Below the pieces are notes generated by a model that worked only from the letters and a program-made list of their open reading frames with translations, searched no databases and had not been told where the DNA came from. A program made the translations under genes and the position numbers. From assembly GCA_041394265.1 (NCBI GenBank), contig JAWKIO010000005.1:62001-126000 (forward strand): 64,000 bases of DNA. The letters run 5' to 3'. Of the stretch, positions 25,553 to 34,612 are shown in pieces. The DNA comes from Acidimicrobiales bacterium. GTDB lineage: Bacteria; Actinomycetota; Acidimicrobiia; Acidimicrobiales; SZUA-35. Position 1 is the stretch's first letter; each line of letters starts with the position of its first letter.

Positions 25553-26548
25553 TCAATCGGGCAGTGGAGCGGGGCCGGCTGGGCCAGCGGTGAGCACTCG
25601 GTGGAGCCAGGCGAGCTTGTCGATGGCGGGCGGAGGCGGGGCGAACGGGTACGCCTCGGCGACGCCCATCGAACGGTTGAGCTCGTTCAAGACCGTGGTG
25701 AGCTCGAGCCACTGGGGGTAGACGACATCGAAGTCGGCACGCCACAGCTCGTCGTGCTCGCCGTCGACCGGGCCGGGCGCGTCGAGGTCGACCAGCGGGA
25801 ACGACCGGGCGGTCTCGAGGGTGTCGGCGAGGTGGAGGTAGTGAGCGAACGTCTCGGCGAAGTCCTCCCACGGATGCGACGAGGCGTAGTGGGTGACGTA
25901 CGACGTTCGCCACGAGCCGTCATCCCCGCTGGCGTAGTGCTTCTCGAGCGCGTTCGCGTAGTCGAGCGTCTCGTCGCCGAAGACCGATCGGAAGTCCTCG
26001 AGCACCGACGGGTCGGCGTTCTGTTCGACCATCGCCGCCCAATACCAGTGGCCCAGCTCGTGACGAACATGCCCGATCGGCGTGCGATACCGCTCCCCCA
26101 TGCTCGTACGCACCTCGGCCAGGCGGACCGGATCGGCCTCGGCGACATCGAGCGTGATCACACCGTTCTCGTGCCCGGTGATGACGGGGTGGTCGGCGTC
26201 GCTCTCGAGCAGCTGGAACTGCAGCGGCGGGGTCAGCTGCGCCGGGTCGAGATCGAAGCGGAACAGCTGCCGGAGCGTCCGGCGGCGAGCCTGCTGGAAG
26301 GTGGCGACCAGTGGGCTCAGATCCGGCACGAGATCGAGCCGACAGTTGGCGCAGTGTTCGTGCTCGCCGTCGGTCGTCGCCCAGTTGCAGACACCGGGAC
26401 CATCACGGTTGACACACGGTTGGACGTCGGCGAGGGCCGAGAAGCAGTCGTCGGCGGGGACGTAGGCGACCTCGGTGTCGCACACCCCGCACCGGTCATT
26501 GCCGAAGAAGAGGGATCGCCCGCACGCGGGACATGGGAAACGGCGCAT
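25553..26548 (-). CDS. Putative zinc-binding metallopeptidase with N-terminal zinc ribbon
   Basis: 331 aa. N-terminal cysteine pairs (CPACG, CGVC, later CANC) form zinc ribbons. A zincin-type active site follows, H163-ELGH-167 in VRHELGHWYW, with a downstream Glu-containing HPWEDFAETFAHY that fits the third-ligand helix. This is the pattern of the putative peptidase family that accompanies ATP-grasp/transglutaminase clusters. The ATG at 26548 overlaps the stop of the upstream transglutaminase by one base (TGATG), so it is the last gene of the six-gene operon. It probably trims or releases the operon's peptide product. Confidence 0.82.
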   Translation of the reverse strand: MRRFPCPACGRSLFFGNDRCGVCDTEVAYVPADDCFSALADVQPCVNRDGPGVCNWATTDGEHEHCANCRLDLVPDLSPLVATFQQARRRTLRQLFRFDLDPAQLTPPLQFQLLESDADHPVITGHENGVITLDVAEADPVRLAEVRTSMGERYRTPIGHVRHELGHWYWAAMVEQNADPSVLEDFRSVFGDETLDYANALEKHYASGDDGSWRTSYVTHYASSHPWEDFAETFAHYLHLADTLETARSFPLVDLDAPGPVDGEHDELWRADFDVVYPQWLELTTVLNELNRSMGVAEAYPFAPPPPAIDKLAWLHRVLTAGPAGPAPLPD

Positions 26549-27417
26549 CAATCCTGCCTGGTGACATCGACGGAAACCGAGAGCCGCGTCTTGCTGCTCT
26601 CGGAATAGATCACGCCCTTCAGGGGCGGAACATCGCCGTAGTCCCTACCCCATCCCGTCGTCACGTAACGCTCATCCACGAATTGATCGTTGGTCGGGTC
26701 GAGATCGATCCAGCCCGCCCCCGGCACCATCACCGACGCCCAGGCATGCGACACGTCGGCACCCACCAACTTCGGCTTCCCCGGCGGCGGGATCGTCTCG
26801 AGGTAGCCGCTGACGTAGCGGGCGGGTAGACCCTGCGACCGCAGCGCCGCCACCGCCAGGTGGGCAAAGTCCTGACACACGCCGGCTCGATGTTCGAACA
26901 GGTCGTCGAGCGTGCTCGTGACCGTGGTGGCCTCGGCATCGAACTCGAACGACGAGTGGATCTTTCTCACCAGGTTCGAGACCCCGGCGAGTATCGACGC
27001 ATCCGGGTCGAAACACTCCGCGGCGAACGCTCGCACCCGATCGTCGACAACCGCTCGCTGTGAGTCGAGTAGGTAGTGCACGGCGTCGACGTCGCCATCG
27101 AGTGCCACCGGTACGTCGCGCAGCAGCATCTCGGCCTCGAGCGGCAGCACCCCCCGCTCGGGCAACACGTTGACCGTGCTCGTGGCGACGATCTCGAGCT
27201 CGGTGTGGCCCCGATCGACCTTGAAGTAGCTGACGCGATTGCCATAGAAATCAATTCGCTCACGCTGATCTTCCGGCTCGGGCGTGATGACCAGCTGCGA
27301 CCCGACGCAGCGCTGGGTGGCGAAGTCGCGCGGCAACAGACACGACTGGCCATACGACGATGACACGGGCGCGTCATAGCGGTAGCGGGTCCGATGCACC
27401 ACTTGGTAGTGCGTCAT
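26548..27417 (-). CDS. Transglutaminase-like cysteine protein (short)
   Basis: 289 aa. The N-terminal beta domain has the family pattern RTRYRYDAPVSSSYGQSCLLPR. The catalytic core triad is C181 in AGVCQDFAHL, the His in VSHAWASV and the Asp in WIDLDPTND. Bacterial members act as peptidases or peptide transferases rather than classical crosslinkers. The start at 27417 overlaps the stop of the ATP-grasp/alpha-E gene (ATGA); the longer upstream frame is antisense noise over that gene. Confidence 0.9.
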   Translation of the reverse strand: MTHYQVVHRTRYRYDAPVSSSYGQSCLLPRDFATQRCVGSQLVITPEPEDQRERIDFYGNRVSYFKVDRGHTELEIVATSTVNVLPERGVLPLEAEMLLRDVPVALDGDVDAVHYLLDSQRAVVDDRVRAFAAECFDPDASILAGVSNLVRKIHSSFEFDAEATTVTSTLDDLFEHRAGVCQDFAHLAVAALRSQGLPARYVSGYLETIPPPGKPKLVGADVSHAWASVMVPGAGWIDLDPTNDQFVDERYVTTGWGRDYGDVPPLKGVIYSESSKTRLSVSVDVTRQD

Positions 27418-30062
27418 CGGCCACCTTCGGTGCTCTGCGATCGGCCACCCGCGGAGCTCTGCGATTGACCACCTCCGGTGCTCGGCATGGGCGCACCCTC
27501 GCCAAGGTGACGATTGATCGTAGTCTCGCCGCCATCGACCTCGGTGAGTGAACGACGGGGCTGAAGGTGCACGAAGCTGCGGTTCGACAGCGCATTGGCC
27601 ACGTCGTTGATCCGGTCTTCGAGGTCGGTGAGGAAGTCGAACAGCGCAGCACGGTTGCCGAGCTCGTTGGGCTCGGCCAGCTCGGCGAAGTGCGCCACCC
27701 GGAGCTGGGTGGACAGCGGCAGCAGGTGACGCTCTTCGGCGGTGAGCGCACCACTCACGTTGCCGGGCAACGCCGCCAGCGCCGACTCGAGCCGGTCGAC
27801 CTGGAAACGCAGCGATCGGGGGTTCCCGGCGTCGGTGACGAGCAGATCGAGCAGGGTCTCGACCTGCGCCCGTGAGCGATAACGACGGCGATACGTGATG
27901 ATGCTTTCGGCGCTGACCAACACCGATTCCAGCAGCAGGCTCTCGGTGGCGGTGTCGTGATCTCGGTCGAGCGTCGCACGCAACAGGCGCACCAGCTGCT
28001 GGAATCGCTCGATCCGACGGCCGGATTCGAGGAAGTGCCAACCGGCGTCGCGCACCATCGACTCGCCGATGAGCCCGTGGAGGGCCAGCAAGGACTGCAG
28101 CACCACGCCGAGCGTGCCCTGCACGACGTCTTGCCGGTTCGGCGAGGTGGTCGACAGGGTGTAGAGCTGCTTCTCGAGCGTGCTCGTGACCTGCCAGGTG
28201 TCGATCGAGAGCTGGTCGCGGACCGCTTCGGCCGACCGCAACAGCCGAGCCACGGCGTAGGCCAACGAACCCGGTCGCTGGGCGTCGCAGGTGAGTGAGA
28301 ACAGCTCACGGTCAGGGTTCGCCAACAGCTCGTCGGCGTTGTCGCCGACGAAGCCCGGCCACGCAAACGTGGTGATCGTGAGCGCTCGGAGCAGGGCGTC
28401 GATGGTGTCCTGTCCGTCGGTGTCGACCAGCGTGAGGTTGTTGCGACGGTCGTGCACGGCTCGAAGCAACCGGGCAACGGCCTCGGCCCGTTCGGCGTAG
28501 CGGCCGATCCAGTAGAGGTTCTCGGCGGCGCGCTCCGACAGGCCCGCCATTGGGTCGTCGGCGCCGATCGCCGGCCCCGAGCGCAACCAGAACTCGGTCT
28601 GGCGTTGCGGCACGCTGGCCAGCACCCACGTGTCCTTCGACAGCGCCCCGAACTGGTTCGAGATGAGCGGCGTGGTCTCATCGGGCGCCACTCGAGTGAG
28701 CCCTCCCGACATCACCGTGAAGGAGTCCTCTCGTGCCACCGCATACGTGCGGAGCAGGGTGCGGCGCGGAGCGACACCGGTGGCAGTCAGGGTGGGCGTG
28801 GTCGACATCGCCAACGGCTCCTGACCGACCCAGCGGTGGGGCTCGGCCTCGATCCGCTTGCGGAGCTGCGACAGCTCGGCCTTCGACATCGTCGAGCCGA
28901 AGTGGGACCGGCTCGAGGTCTCACGAGACACCGGCTTGCACACCAGTTCCTCGAGATGGTCGAGCACGAACTGTCTGCTGGACGGCTCACCACACCACCA
29001 GGTCGCCATACCGGGAAGGAGCAGGTCCTGCCCGAGCAGCGCCTTGGAGGCCGCTTCGAGGAAGCAGTGCAGCGCCGGGTTCTCGATCACGCCGCTGCCG
29101 AGCGGATTGACCACGGTGACGTTGCCCCGGCGGCACGCCTCGACCAGGCCCGGGATCCCGAGTTGGGATTCGGGGCGAAGCTCGAGCGGGTCGCAGTAGC
29201 CGGCGTCGACCCGACGCAGGATCACGTCGACCTTCTCGAGATGACCGAGCGACCGGAGGTAGACATGCCCGCCCTGGACGACGAGGTCGTCGCCCTCGAC
29301 CAGGCTGTAGCCCAGGTAGGAGGCGAGGTAGGCGTGCTCGAACGCGGTTTCCGACCGGGCACCAGGGCTGAGCACGACGATCCGGGGATCGTCGCTGTGG
29401 TGCCCGCCGAGCTGCTGGAGACCGGACCGAAGCGACCGGAAGTACGGCGACACATGATGCACCTGGACATCTCGGTAGATGCTCGGGAACACCCGGGACA
29501 GCACCATCCGGTTCTCCAGTGCATACCCGGCACCCGACGGCGCCTGGGCGTGGTCGCCCAACACCTGGAACGAGCCGTCGGCGCTGCGAGCCAGGTCGAC
29601 CCCGTAGCTGAAGAGCTGCGAATGGTCGGCGAGTGCCACGCCGTCCCACGGTCGCAGGAAGCCGGGGTGATCGAAGACCAGCGCCGGTGGGATCACCCCT
29701 CGCCGTAACAGCATCCGCTCGCCGTACAGGTCGCGCAGCACGAGATCGAGCAGCACGGCCCTCTGGGTGACACCGGCCTCGATCACCGCCCACTCGTCGG
29801 ACGACATCAGCAGCGGGATGGCGTCGAGGCTCCATGGCTGCGCCTGTCCGGATTCCAGATTGCGGTAGGTGACGCCATCGGCGTCGAGGAGTCGTTCGAC
29901 GTCGAGTTGTCGCCTCGTCAGCTCCTCGGGCCCGAGGGTCTCGAGCGCCGTGGCCAACGAATGCCAGTGGTTGCGAATGCCGGTCGGCGTCGCCAGCTCA
30001 TCGAGTCCACCCAGCTCACGACGGTACGTATCGAGCATCGTCGTGGTGAGTTCGGTGGTCAC
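27414..30062 (-). CDS. Fused circularly permuted ATP-grasp and alpha-E protein
   Basis: About 882 aa. Residues 1-470 are the circularly permuted ATP-grasp (DUF404/407/410 type) with APSGAGYALENRMVLSRVF, VDVILRRVDAGYCDPLELR and a LEELVCKPVSRE block. Residues about 525-850 are the alpha-E domain (ENLYWIGRYAERAEAVARLLRA at its start). The tail is a low-complexity Gly/Gln/Ser stretch. ATP-grasp enzymes of this kind are predicted to form amide bonds; alpha-E is an all-helical partner. The GTG at 30062 is preferred because the homologous region begins shortly after; the frame is open to 30116. In the same operon the two domains also occur as separate genes. Confidence 0.85.
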   Translation of the reverse strand: MTTELTTTMLDTYRRELGGLDELATPTGIRNHWHSLATALETLGPEELTRRQLDVERLLDADGVTYRNLESGQAQPWSLDAIPLLMSSDEWAVIEAGVTQRAVLLDLVLRDLYGERMLLRRGVIPPALVFDHPGFLRPWDGVALADHSQLFSYGVDLARSADGSFQVLGDHAQAPSGAGYALENRMVLSRVFPSIYRDVQVHHVSPYFRSLRSGLQQLGGHHSDDPRIVVLSPGARSETAFEHAYLASYLGYSLVEGDDLVVQGGHVYLRSLGHLEKVDVILRRVDAGYCDPLELRPESQLGIPGLVEACRRGNVTVVNPLGSGVIENPALHCFLEAASKALLGQDLLLPGMATWWCGEPSSRQFVLDHLEELVCKPVSRETSSRSHFGSTMSKAELSQLRKRIEAEPHRWVGQEPLAMSTTPTLTATGVAPRRTLLRTYAVAREDSFTVMSGGLTRVAPDETTPLISNQFGALSKDTWVLASVPQRQTEFWLRSGPAIGADDPMAGLSERAAENLYWIGRYAERAEAVARLLRAVHDRRNNLTLVDTDGQDTIDALLRALTITTFAWPGFVGDNADELLANPDRELFSLTCDAQRPGSLAYAVARLLRSAEAVRDQLSIDTWQVTSTLEKQLYTLSTTSPNRQDVVQGTLGVVLQSLLALHGLIGESMVRDAGWHFLESGRRIERFQQLVRLLRATLDRDHDTATESLLLESVLVSAESIITYRRRYRSRAQVETLLDLLVTDAGNPRSLRFQVDRLESALAALPGNVSGALTAEERHLLPLSTQLRVAHFAELAEPNELGNRAALFDFLTDLEDRINDVANALSNRSFVHLQPRRSLTEVDGGETTINRHLGEGAPMPSTGGGQSQSSAGGRSQSTEGGR

Positions 30063-30166
30063 GATCGCAACGCTCTCGGGCGGTCTCGGGCAAGCGCTGC
30101 ACCGTGATCGGCACATCGCTTTCGGGGCAGGGTCGACGCACGATCCGGCGGGGCCGGATCAGATCG

Positions 30167-33100
30167 TCACGGAGCTCGTCGGAGATCCAGGGAGACAGGA
30201 TACTCGCGGTGCCACGAGAGCCGGGTGGGGACCACGTCGATGGTTCCCGGCGTGTGGCCGATCGCCTCGAACCGGGTCTGGCGCCGCGATTCAGCCTCGC
30301 TGGCGTTCACCGGGATCGAGTCATACGCCAAGCCGCCCTGGTGGACGACGTGGTACCGGCAGCCGCCCATCGACCGCTTCTGCCACCGGTCGACCACATC
30401 GAACGTGAGCGGCGACTGGACGCCGATGGTGGGATGCAGCCCTGACGGCGGCGCCCAGGCCTTGAACCGGATGCCGGCGATGGCGAGGCCGGGCACGTCG
30501 GTGGGGGTCAGCGGGACCTCGACACCATTGCAGGTGATGACGTGGCGGGAGTCGATCAGTCCGTCGACCCGGAGTTGGAGCCGTTCGACCGACGAGTCGA
30601 CGTAGCGGGCCGTACCCGTGCCCGTAGCCTCCTCGCCCAGCACGTGCCACGGCTCGACGGCGCCTCGCAGTTCGAGGGTGACGTCGCCAACGGTGACGGT
30701 GCCGTGACGGGGGAAGCGGAACTCGATGAACGGATCGAACCACGCCGGGTCGAGGTCGATCCCGTGGTTCGCCAGGTCGTCGAGCACGTCGTGGATGTCG
30801 CGCTCGACATACCACGGCAACAGGTAGCGGTCGTGCAGGGCCGAGCCCCATCGCACCGGCTGGTGTCGATAGGGCGACTCCCAGCAGCGGGTGACGATGC
30901 TGCGCACCAGCAGCGCCTGCACCAGCGCCATCCGGGGATGGGGTGGCATCTCGAATGCCCGGAGCTCGACCACGCCCCACCGGCCCCGCTCGGAGTCGGG
31001 GCTGAAGAGCTTGTCGATGCAGAACTCGGCCCGGTGGGTGTTGCCGGTGAGGTCGACGAGCAGGTGGCGCAGGAGCCGGTCGATCAGCCACGGCGGCACG
31101 TCGTCGTCGCCCCGGTGATCGAGTTCGGCGAAGGCGGTCTCGAGTTCGTAGAGCGACTCGTGGCGGGCCTCGTCGACTCGGGGCGCCTGGCTGGATGGGC
31201 CGATGAACCGACCGGAGAACAGATACGACAGCGAAGGATGATGCTGCCAGTAGGTCACCATCGACCGCAGCAACGAGGGCCGACGGAGCAGCGGGCTGTC
31301 GGCCGGGGTGGGCCCGCCGAGGGTGACATGGTTGCCGCCGCCGGTCCCGGTGTGGGTGCCGTCGAGATCGAACTTCTCGGTGCCCAGCCGGCTCTGACGG
31401 GCATCGGTGTCGACGCCTTCGACGATCGAGACCAGCTCGTCCCAGTCCGACGCCGGCGGCACGTTCACCTCGATCACGCCCGGATCGGCAGCGACGACGA
31501 TGTTGCGCAGCCGGGGGTCACTCGGGATCGGGTAGCCCTCGATCACGATCTGTTCACCGAGCTCGGCGGCGGTGGTCTCGAGCGCAGACAGGAGGTCGAG
31601 CGCGTCGTTGGCCGTGTCGAGCGGCGGCAGGAACACGTAGAGCTGGCCGCTGCGAACCTCGAAGCACATGGCGGTCGGTGGCGCATCGCCGGCGATGGTC
31701 ACGCCGCCGTAGGTGACGGAACCCGCTGCGGTGTCGAGCCCGTCGTCGGACGCATCATCGCCGCCGCCCGATCCGTTGCCGGCACCGTCGGCCAGGCGCG
31801 GGCCCGTTGCCGCACCGGAACCGACGCCATCGCCCGGGCCGACACCGGTGGCCGGGCCCTCACCGGGAACGAGGCCACCGGCCAGGGAATCGCTCGACTG
31901 GTGCACGATCGGCGCCGCACCCGGGAACGGCACCTGCGGCGAGAAGGGTGAGGTCTCGAATGGCACGGGGAATGGGTCCCAGCGCAGCGACCGAATGGGC
32001 AGCCGGTAGCCGATCGGCGAGGTGCCCGGCAGCAGGAACAGCTCGGAGCGACGGAACGACCACTCGGCAGACTGCCAGCGATCGCTGCGCCGGAACAGCG
32101 GGAGCACCCAGCCGGTCGCCGCGCCGGCCCGGTTGTCGAAGTTCGCGACCAGCGCACGGCGGCGTCGCTCCTCGATCAGGTCGGGATCGGTGGGGTCGAG
32201 GTCGTCGGCGGGGGCCGGCCCCTGCGGGAGCAGTGCCTCCTCCCACAGCGAATGCAGCGGGTCCTCGAAGGCGGCCTTGACCGAGCGATCGCCAACCCCG
32301 AGCGTGGTTGCCAGCGCGGCAGCAAAGGCGCGGGCCCGCTCGCTCTGCGCCGGCCGGTCGGACACGGCGAGATCGTTCTCGATGAGTTCCCGCGGGTACG
32401 CAAGCAGCGACCGATCATTCCAGATCGGCACACCGTCGGTCCGCCAGATCAGGGCGTGCTGCCATCGGGGCAACGGCTCGCCCGGATACCACTTGCCCTG
32501 ACCGTGGTGGGCAACGCCACCTTTGGCAAATCGATCGAACAGCCGCCCGGTCAGGTCGGCTGCCAGGCGACGCTTCATCGGCCCGTCGGCTGCGACGTTC
32601 CACTGCGGTGACTCGAAGTCGTCGATCGAGACGAAGGTCGGTTCGCCGCCCATGGTGAGGCGCACGTCGCCGGCGAGCAGTCGCTCGTCGACCTCGTGGC
32701 CGCGCTGGTTGATCGTGTCCCACTGCTCGTCGGTGTAGGGCTTGGTGACCCGCGGGTCTTCGTGGATCCGGGTGACCACATTCGAGAACGAGAAGTCGAC
32801 CTCGGCCTCGTCAACCAGTCCCGAGATCGGTGCTGCAGTAGAGGGCGACGGGGTGGCCGCCAACGGGATGTGCCCCTCCCCCACGAACAAGCCCGATGTG
32901 GGGTCGAGTCCGACCCAGCCGGCGCCCGGCAGGTAGACCTCGGTCCAGGCGTGGAGGTCGGTGAAGTCCTCCCTGGGCCCCGATGGGCCTTCGAGCGGGG
33001 CGACGTCGGCGACGAGCTGGACGAGGTAACCCGAGACGAATCGGGCCGCCAGGCCGACCCGACGCAGGATGTGCACCAGCAGCCAGGCGGAGTCACGGCA

Positions 33101-33640
33101 CGATCCGCGCCTCGAACCGAGGGTCTCTTCGGCGGTCTGTACCCCCGGTTCCATGCGGAGCGAGTAGTCGATGTCGTTGGCGAGGCGCTGGTTGAGCTCG
33201 ACGAGGAAGTCGATCGTTCGAGGACGCTCGCTGGCGTCGACCTTCGACATCCACGACGACAGCAGCTTGCCGTCGGGCAGCGGTGCGAGATACGGGGTCA
33301 GGTCGGCGCGGGTCTCGGCGTCGTACTCGAACGGGAAGCGCTCGGCCGACTCCTCGAGGAAGAAATCGAACGGGTTGATCACCGACATGTCGGCGATGAG
33401 GTCGACCTTCACCTCGAACTTCGTGGTCTTCTCGGGGAAGACGAGTCGGGCTTGAAAGTTGCCGAAGGGATCCTGCTGCCAGTTGAGGAAGTGTTCGGCC
33501 GGCTCGATGCGCAGTGAGTAGGCGTCGATCGGTGTGCGAGTGTGCGGGGCAGGCCGCAGCCGCACCACGTGGGGACCGAGATTGACCGGGCGGTCGAATG
33601 CGTAGGTGGTGGTGTGTTCGAGCGCGACCCGGATGGTCAT
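30167..33640 (-). CDS. Large transglutaminase-DUF2126 protein
   Basis: 1157 aa. Residues 1-290 form a transglutaminase-like domain with C181 in RRGSCRDSAWLL, the His in DLHAWTEVYLPG and the Asp in VGLDPTSGL. The rest is the long DUF2126 region, which itself resembles a circularly permuted amidoligase (GGEPTFVSIDD, HTGTGGGNHVTLGG, LLRSMVTYWQHHPSLSYLFSG; each motif is separate). A Gly/Asp-rich linker interrupts it at about residues 590-640. The length is normal for this fusion. It starts 3 bases after the alpha-E gene ends. Predicted role: ligation and processing of a peptide in the cytoplasm. Confidence 0.9.
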   Translation of the reverse strand: MTIRVALEHTTTYAFDRPVNLGPHVVRLRPAPHTRTPIDAYSLRIEPAEHFLNWQQDPFGNFQARLVFPEKTTKFEVKVDLIADMSVINPFDFFLEESAERFPFEYDAETRADLTPYLAPLPDGKLLSSWMSKVDASERPRTIDFLVELNQRLANDIDYSLRMEPGVQTAEETLGSRRGSCRDSAWLLVHILRRVGLAARFVSGYLVQLVADVAPLEGPSGPREDFTDLHAWTEVYLPGAGWVGLDPTSGLFVGEGHIPLAATPSPSTAAPISGLVDEAEVDFSFSNVVTRIHEDPRVTKPYTDEQWDTINQRGHEVDERLLAGDVRLTMGGEPTFVSIDDFESPQWNVAADGPMKRRLAADLTGRLFDRFAKGGVAHHGQGKWYPGEPLPRWQHALIWRTDGVPIWNDRSLLAYPRELIENDLAVSDRPAQSERARAFAAALATTLGVGDRSVKAAFEDPLHSLWEEALLPQGPAPADDLDPTDPDLIEERRRRALVANFDNRAGAATGWVLPLFRRSDRWQSAEWSFRRSELFLLPGTSPIGYRLPIRSLRWDPFPVPFETSPFSPQVPFPGAAPIVHQSSDSLAGGLVPGEGPATGVGPGDGVGSGAATGPRLADGAGNGSGGGDDASDDGLDTAAGSVTYGGVTIAGDAPPTAMCFEVRSGQLYVFLPPLDTANDALDLLSALETTAAELGEQIVIEGYPIPSDPRLRNIVVAADPGVIEVNVPPASDWDELVSIVEGVDTDARQSRLGTEKFDLDGTHTGTGGGNHVTLGGPTPADSPLLRRPSLLRSMVTYWQHHPSLSYLFSGRFIGPSSQAPRVDEARHESLYELETAFAELDHRGDDDVPPWLIDRLLRHLLVDLTGNTHRAEFCIDKLFSPDSERGRWGVVELRAFEMPPHPRMALVQALLVRSIVTRCWESPYRHQPVRWGSALHDRYLLPWYVERDIHDVLDDLANHGIDLDPAWFDPFIEFRFPRHGTVTVGDVTLELRGAVEPWHVLGEEATGTGTARYVDSSVERLQLRVDGLIDSRHVITCNGVEVPLTPTDVPGLAIAGIRFKAWAPPSGLHPTIGVQSPLTFDVVDRWQKRSMGGCRYHVVHQGGLAYDSIPVNASEAESRRQTRFEAIGHTPGTIDVVPTRLSWHREYPVSLDLRRAP

Positions 33641-33643
33641 GTC

Positions 33644-34612
33644 TCAGCTCCCGACGGCCGCGTGATCCGGAGCGAACCAGGTGGCTTCGATCCGTGAGTG
33701 CAGCATCGAGATCGACTCCTGCAGCGCTTCGCTGAAGTCGTGGAGTCGGCCGTCGATGAGTTGCTCGACGTCGATGTCTTGCACCATCGCCGAGATCGAT
33801 GCGCAGGCGGCCATCGGTTCCTCATGGCCGGGAATCTCGAGCAGCCAACGAGACGATTCGACGAGGCACGACTCGATGGTGCGTGGACACTTGGCGTCGT
33901 GGAGCAGGAACGCCACCGTGGCCTCGCCGGTACTCGAGGCGCCGCTTCGCCGGAACGACTGCAGCGCCGACACCGAGCGCAGCGCGGCAGTCCAGCGCAG
34001 CTCGTTGTAGGGCACCATCTGGTCGGGGGTCCGTCCGGTGAGGACGGCCGATTGAACATCGAGCACCCGAGCAGTGAGGTCGGCCCGCTCCAGACGACGC
34101 CCGACGCTGAAGAAGCAGTAGGCATCGTCGTGGGTCATGGTCTCGGTGAGGATGCCCGACAGGGTCTGGCAGCCCCGCATCACCATCGACAGCCACTCGT
34201 TGCGGGTGCGCCGGTCGACCGCCTGATCGGCGGTGTCCTGCACCGTGTTGTGCAGGTCGATGAGCACCTCGGCGGCCTCGACCGGCATGACCGATCGGGT
34301 GACCCGCAGGTTGCGGTGCACCGAGGCGATCGACGATCGCACCGAACTCGGGTTGGCCTCGTCGGCGGTGAGATGGTGCACGACCACGTCTTCGGTGGCG
34401 TTCGGATGGTGGCTGACGAACGTCGGGTCGATCCCGACCAGCGCCAGCAACGGCCCCCAACCGAGGCCAGCGCTCTTCGGCAGGTCGATGATGAGGTCGG
34501 CGTGCGCCTTGATCAGACGGGCCGTTCCTTCGGCTCGCTCGAGGTAGCGCCCTGCCCAATACGCCGATTCGGCCACACGGGAGAGCAGCAGCGGTGAGGT
34601 GTGCGATGGCAT
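33644..34612 (-). CDS. Alpha-E domain protein (DUF403)
   Basis: 322 aa all-helical protein beginning LLLSRVAESAYWAGRYLERAE, the hallmark of alpha-E. It has repeated RRLERADLTARVLDV and FLLHDAKCPRTIESC segments typical of the family. It is coupled to the upstream ATP-grasp gene by a TGATG overlap. Genomic studies place it as the obligate partner of this ATP-grasp class; biochemical function is unproven. Confidence 0.9.
   Translation of the reverse strand: MPSHTSPLLLSRVAESAYWAGRYLERAEGTARLIKAHADLIIDLPKSAGLGWGPLLALVGIDPTFVSHHPNATEDVVVHHLTADEANPSSVRSSIASVHRNLRVTRSVMPVEAAEVLIDLHNTVQDTADQAVDRRTRNEWLSMVMRGCQTLSGILTETMTHDDAYCFFSVGRRLERADLTARVLDVQSAVLTGRTPDQMVPYNELRWTAALRSVSALQSFRRSGASSTGEATVAFLLHDAKCPRTIESCLVESSRWLLEIPGHEEPMAACASISAMVQDIDVEQLIDGRLHDFSEALQESISMLHSRIEATWFAPDHAAVGS

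Noticed and set aside
26548..28041. 497-residue version of the short transglutaminase
   Set aside because: The first 208 residues are antisense to the ATP-grasp/alpha-E gene and are Arg/Pro noise; ATG 27417 is at the conserved start.
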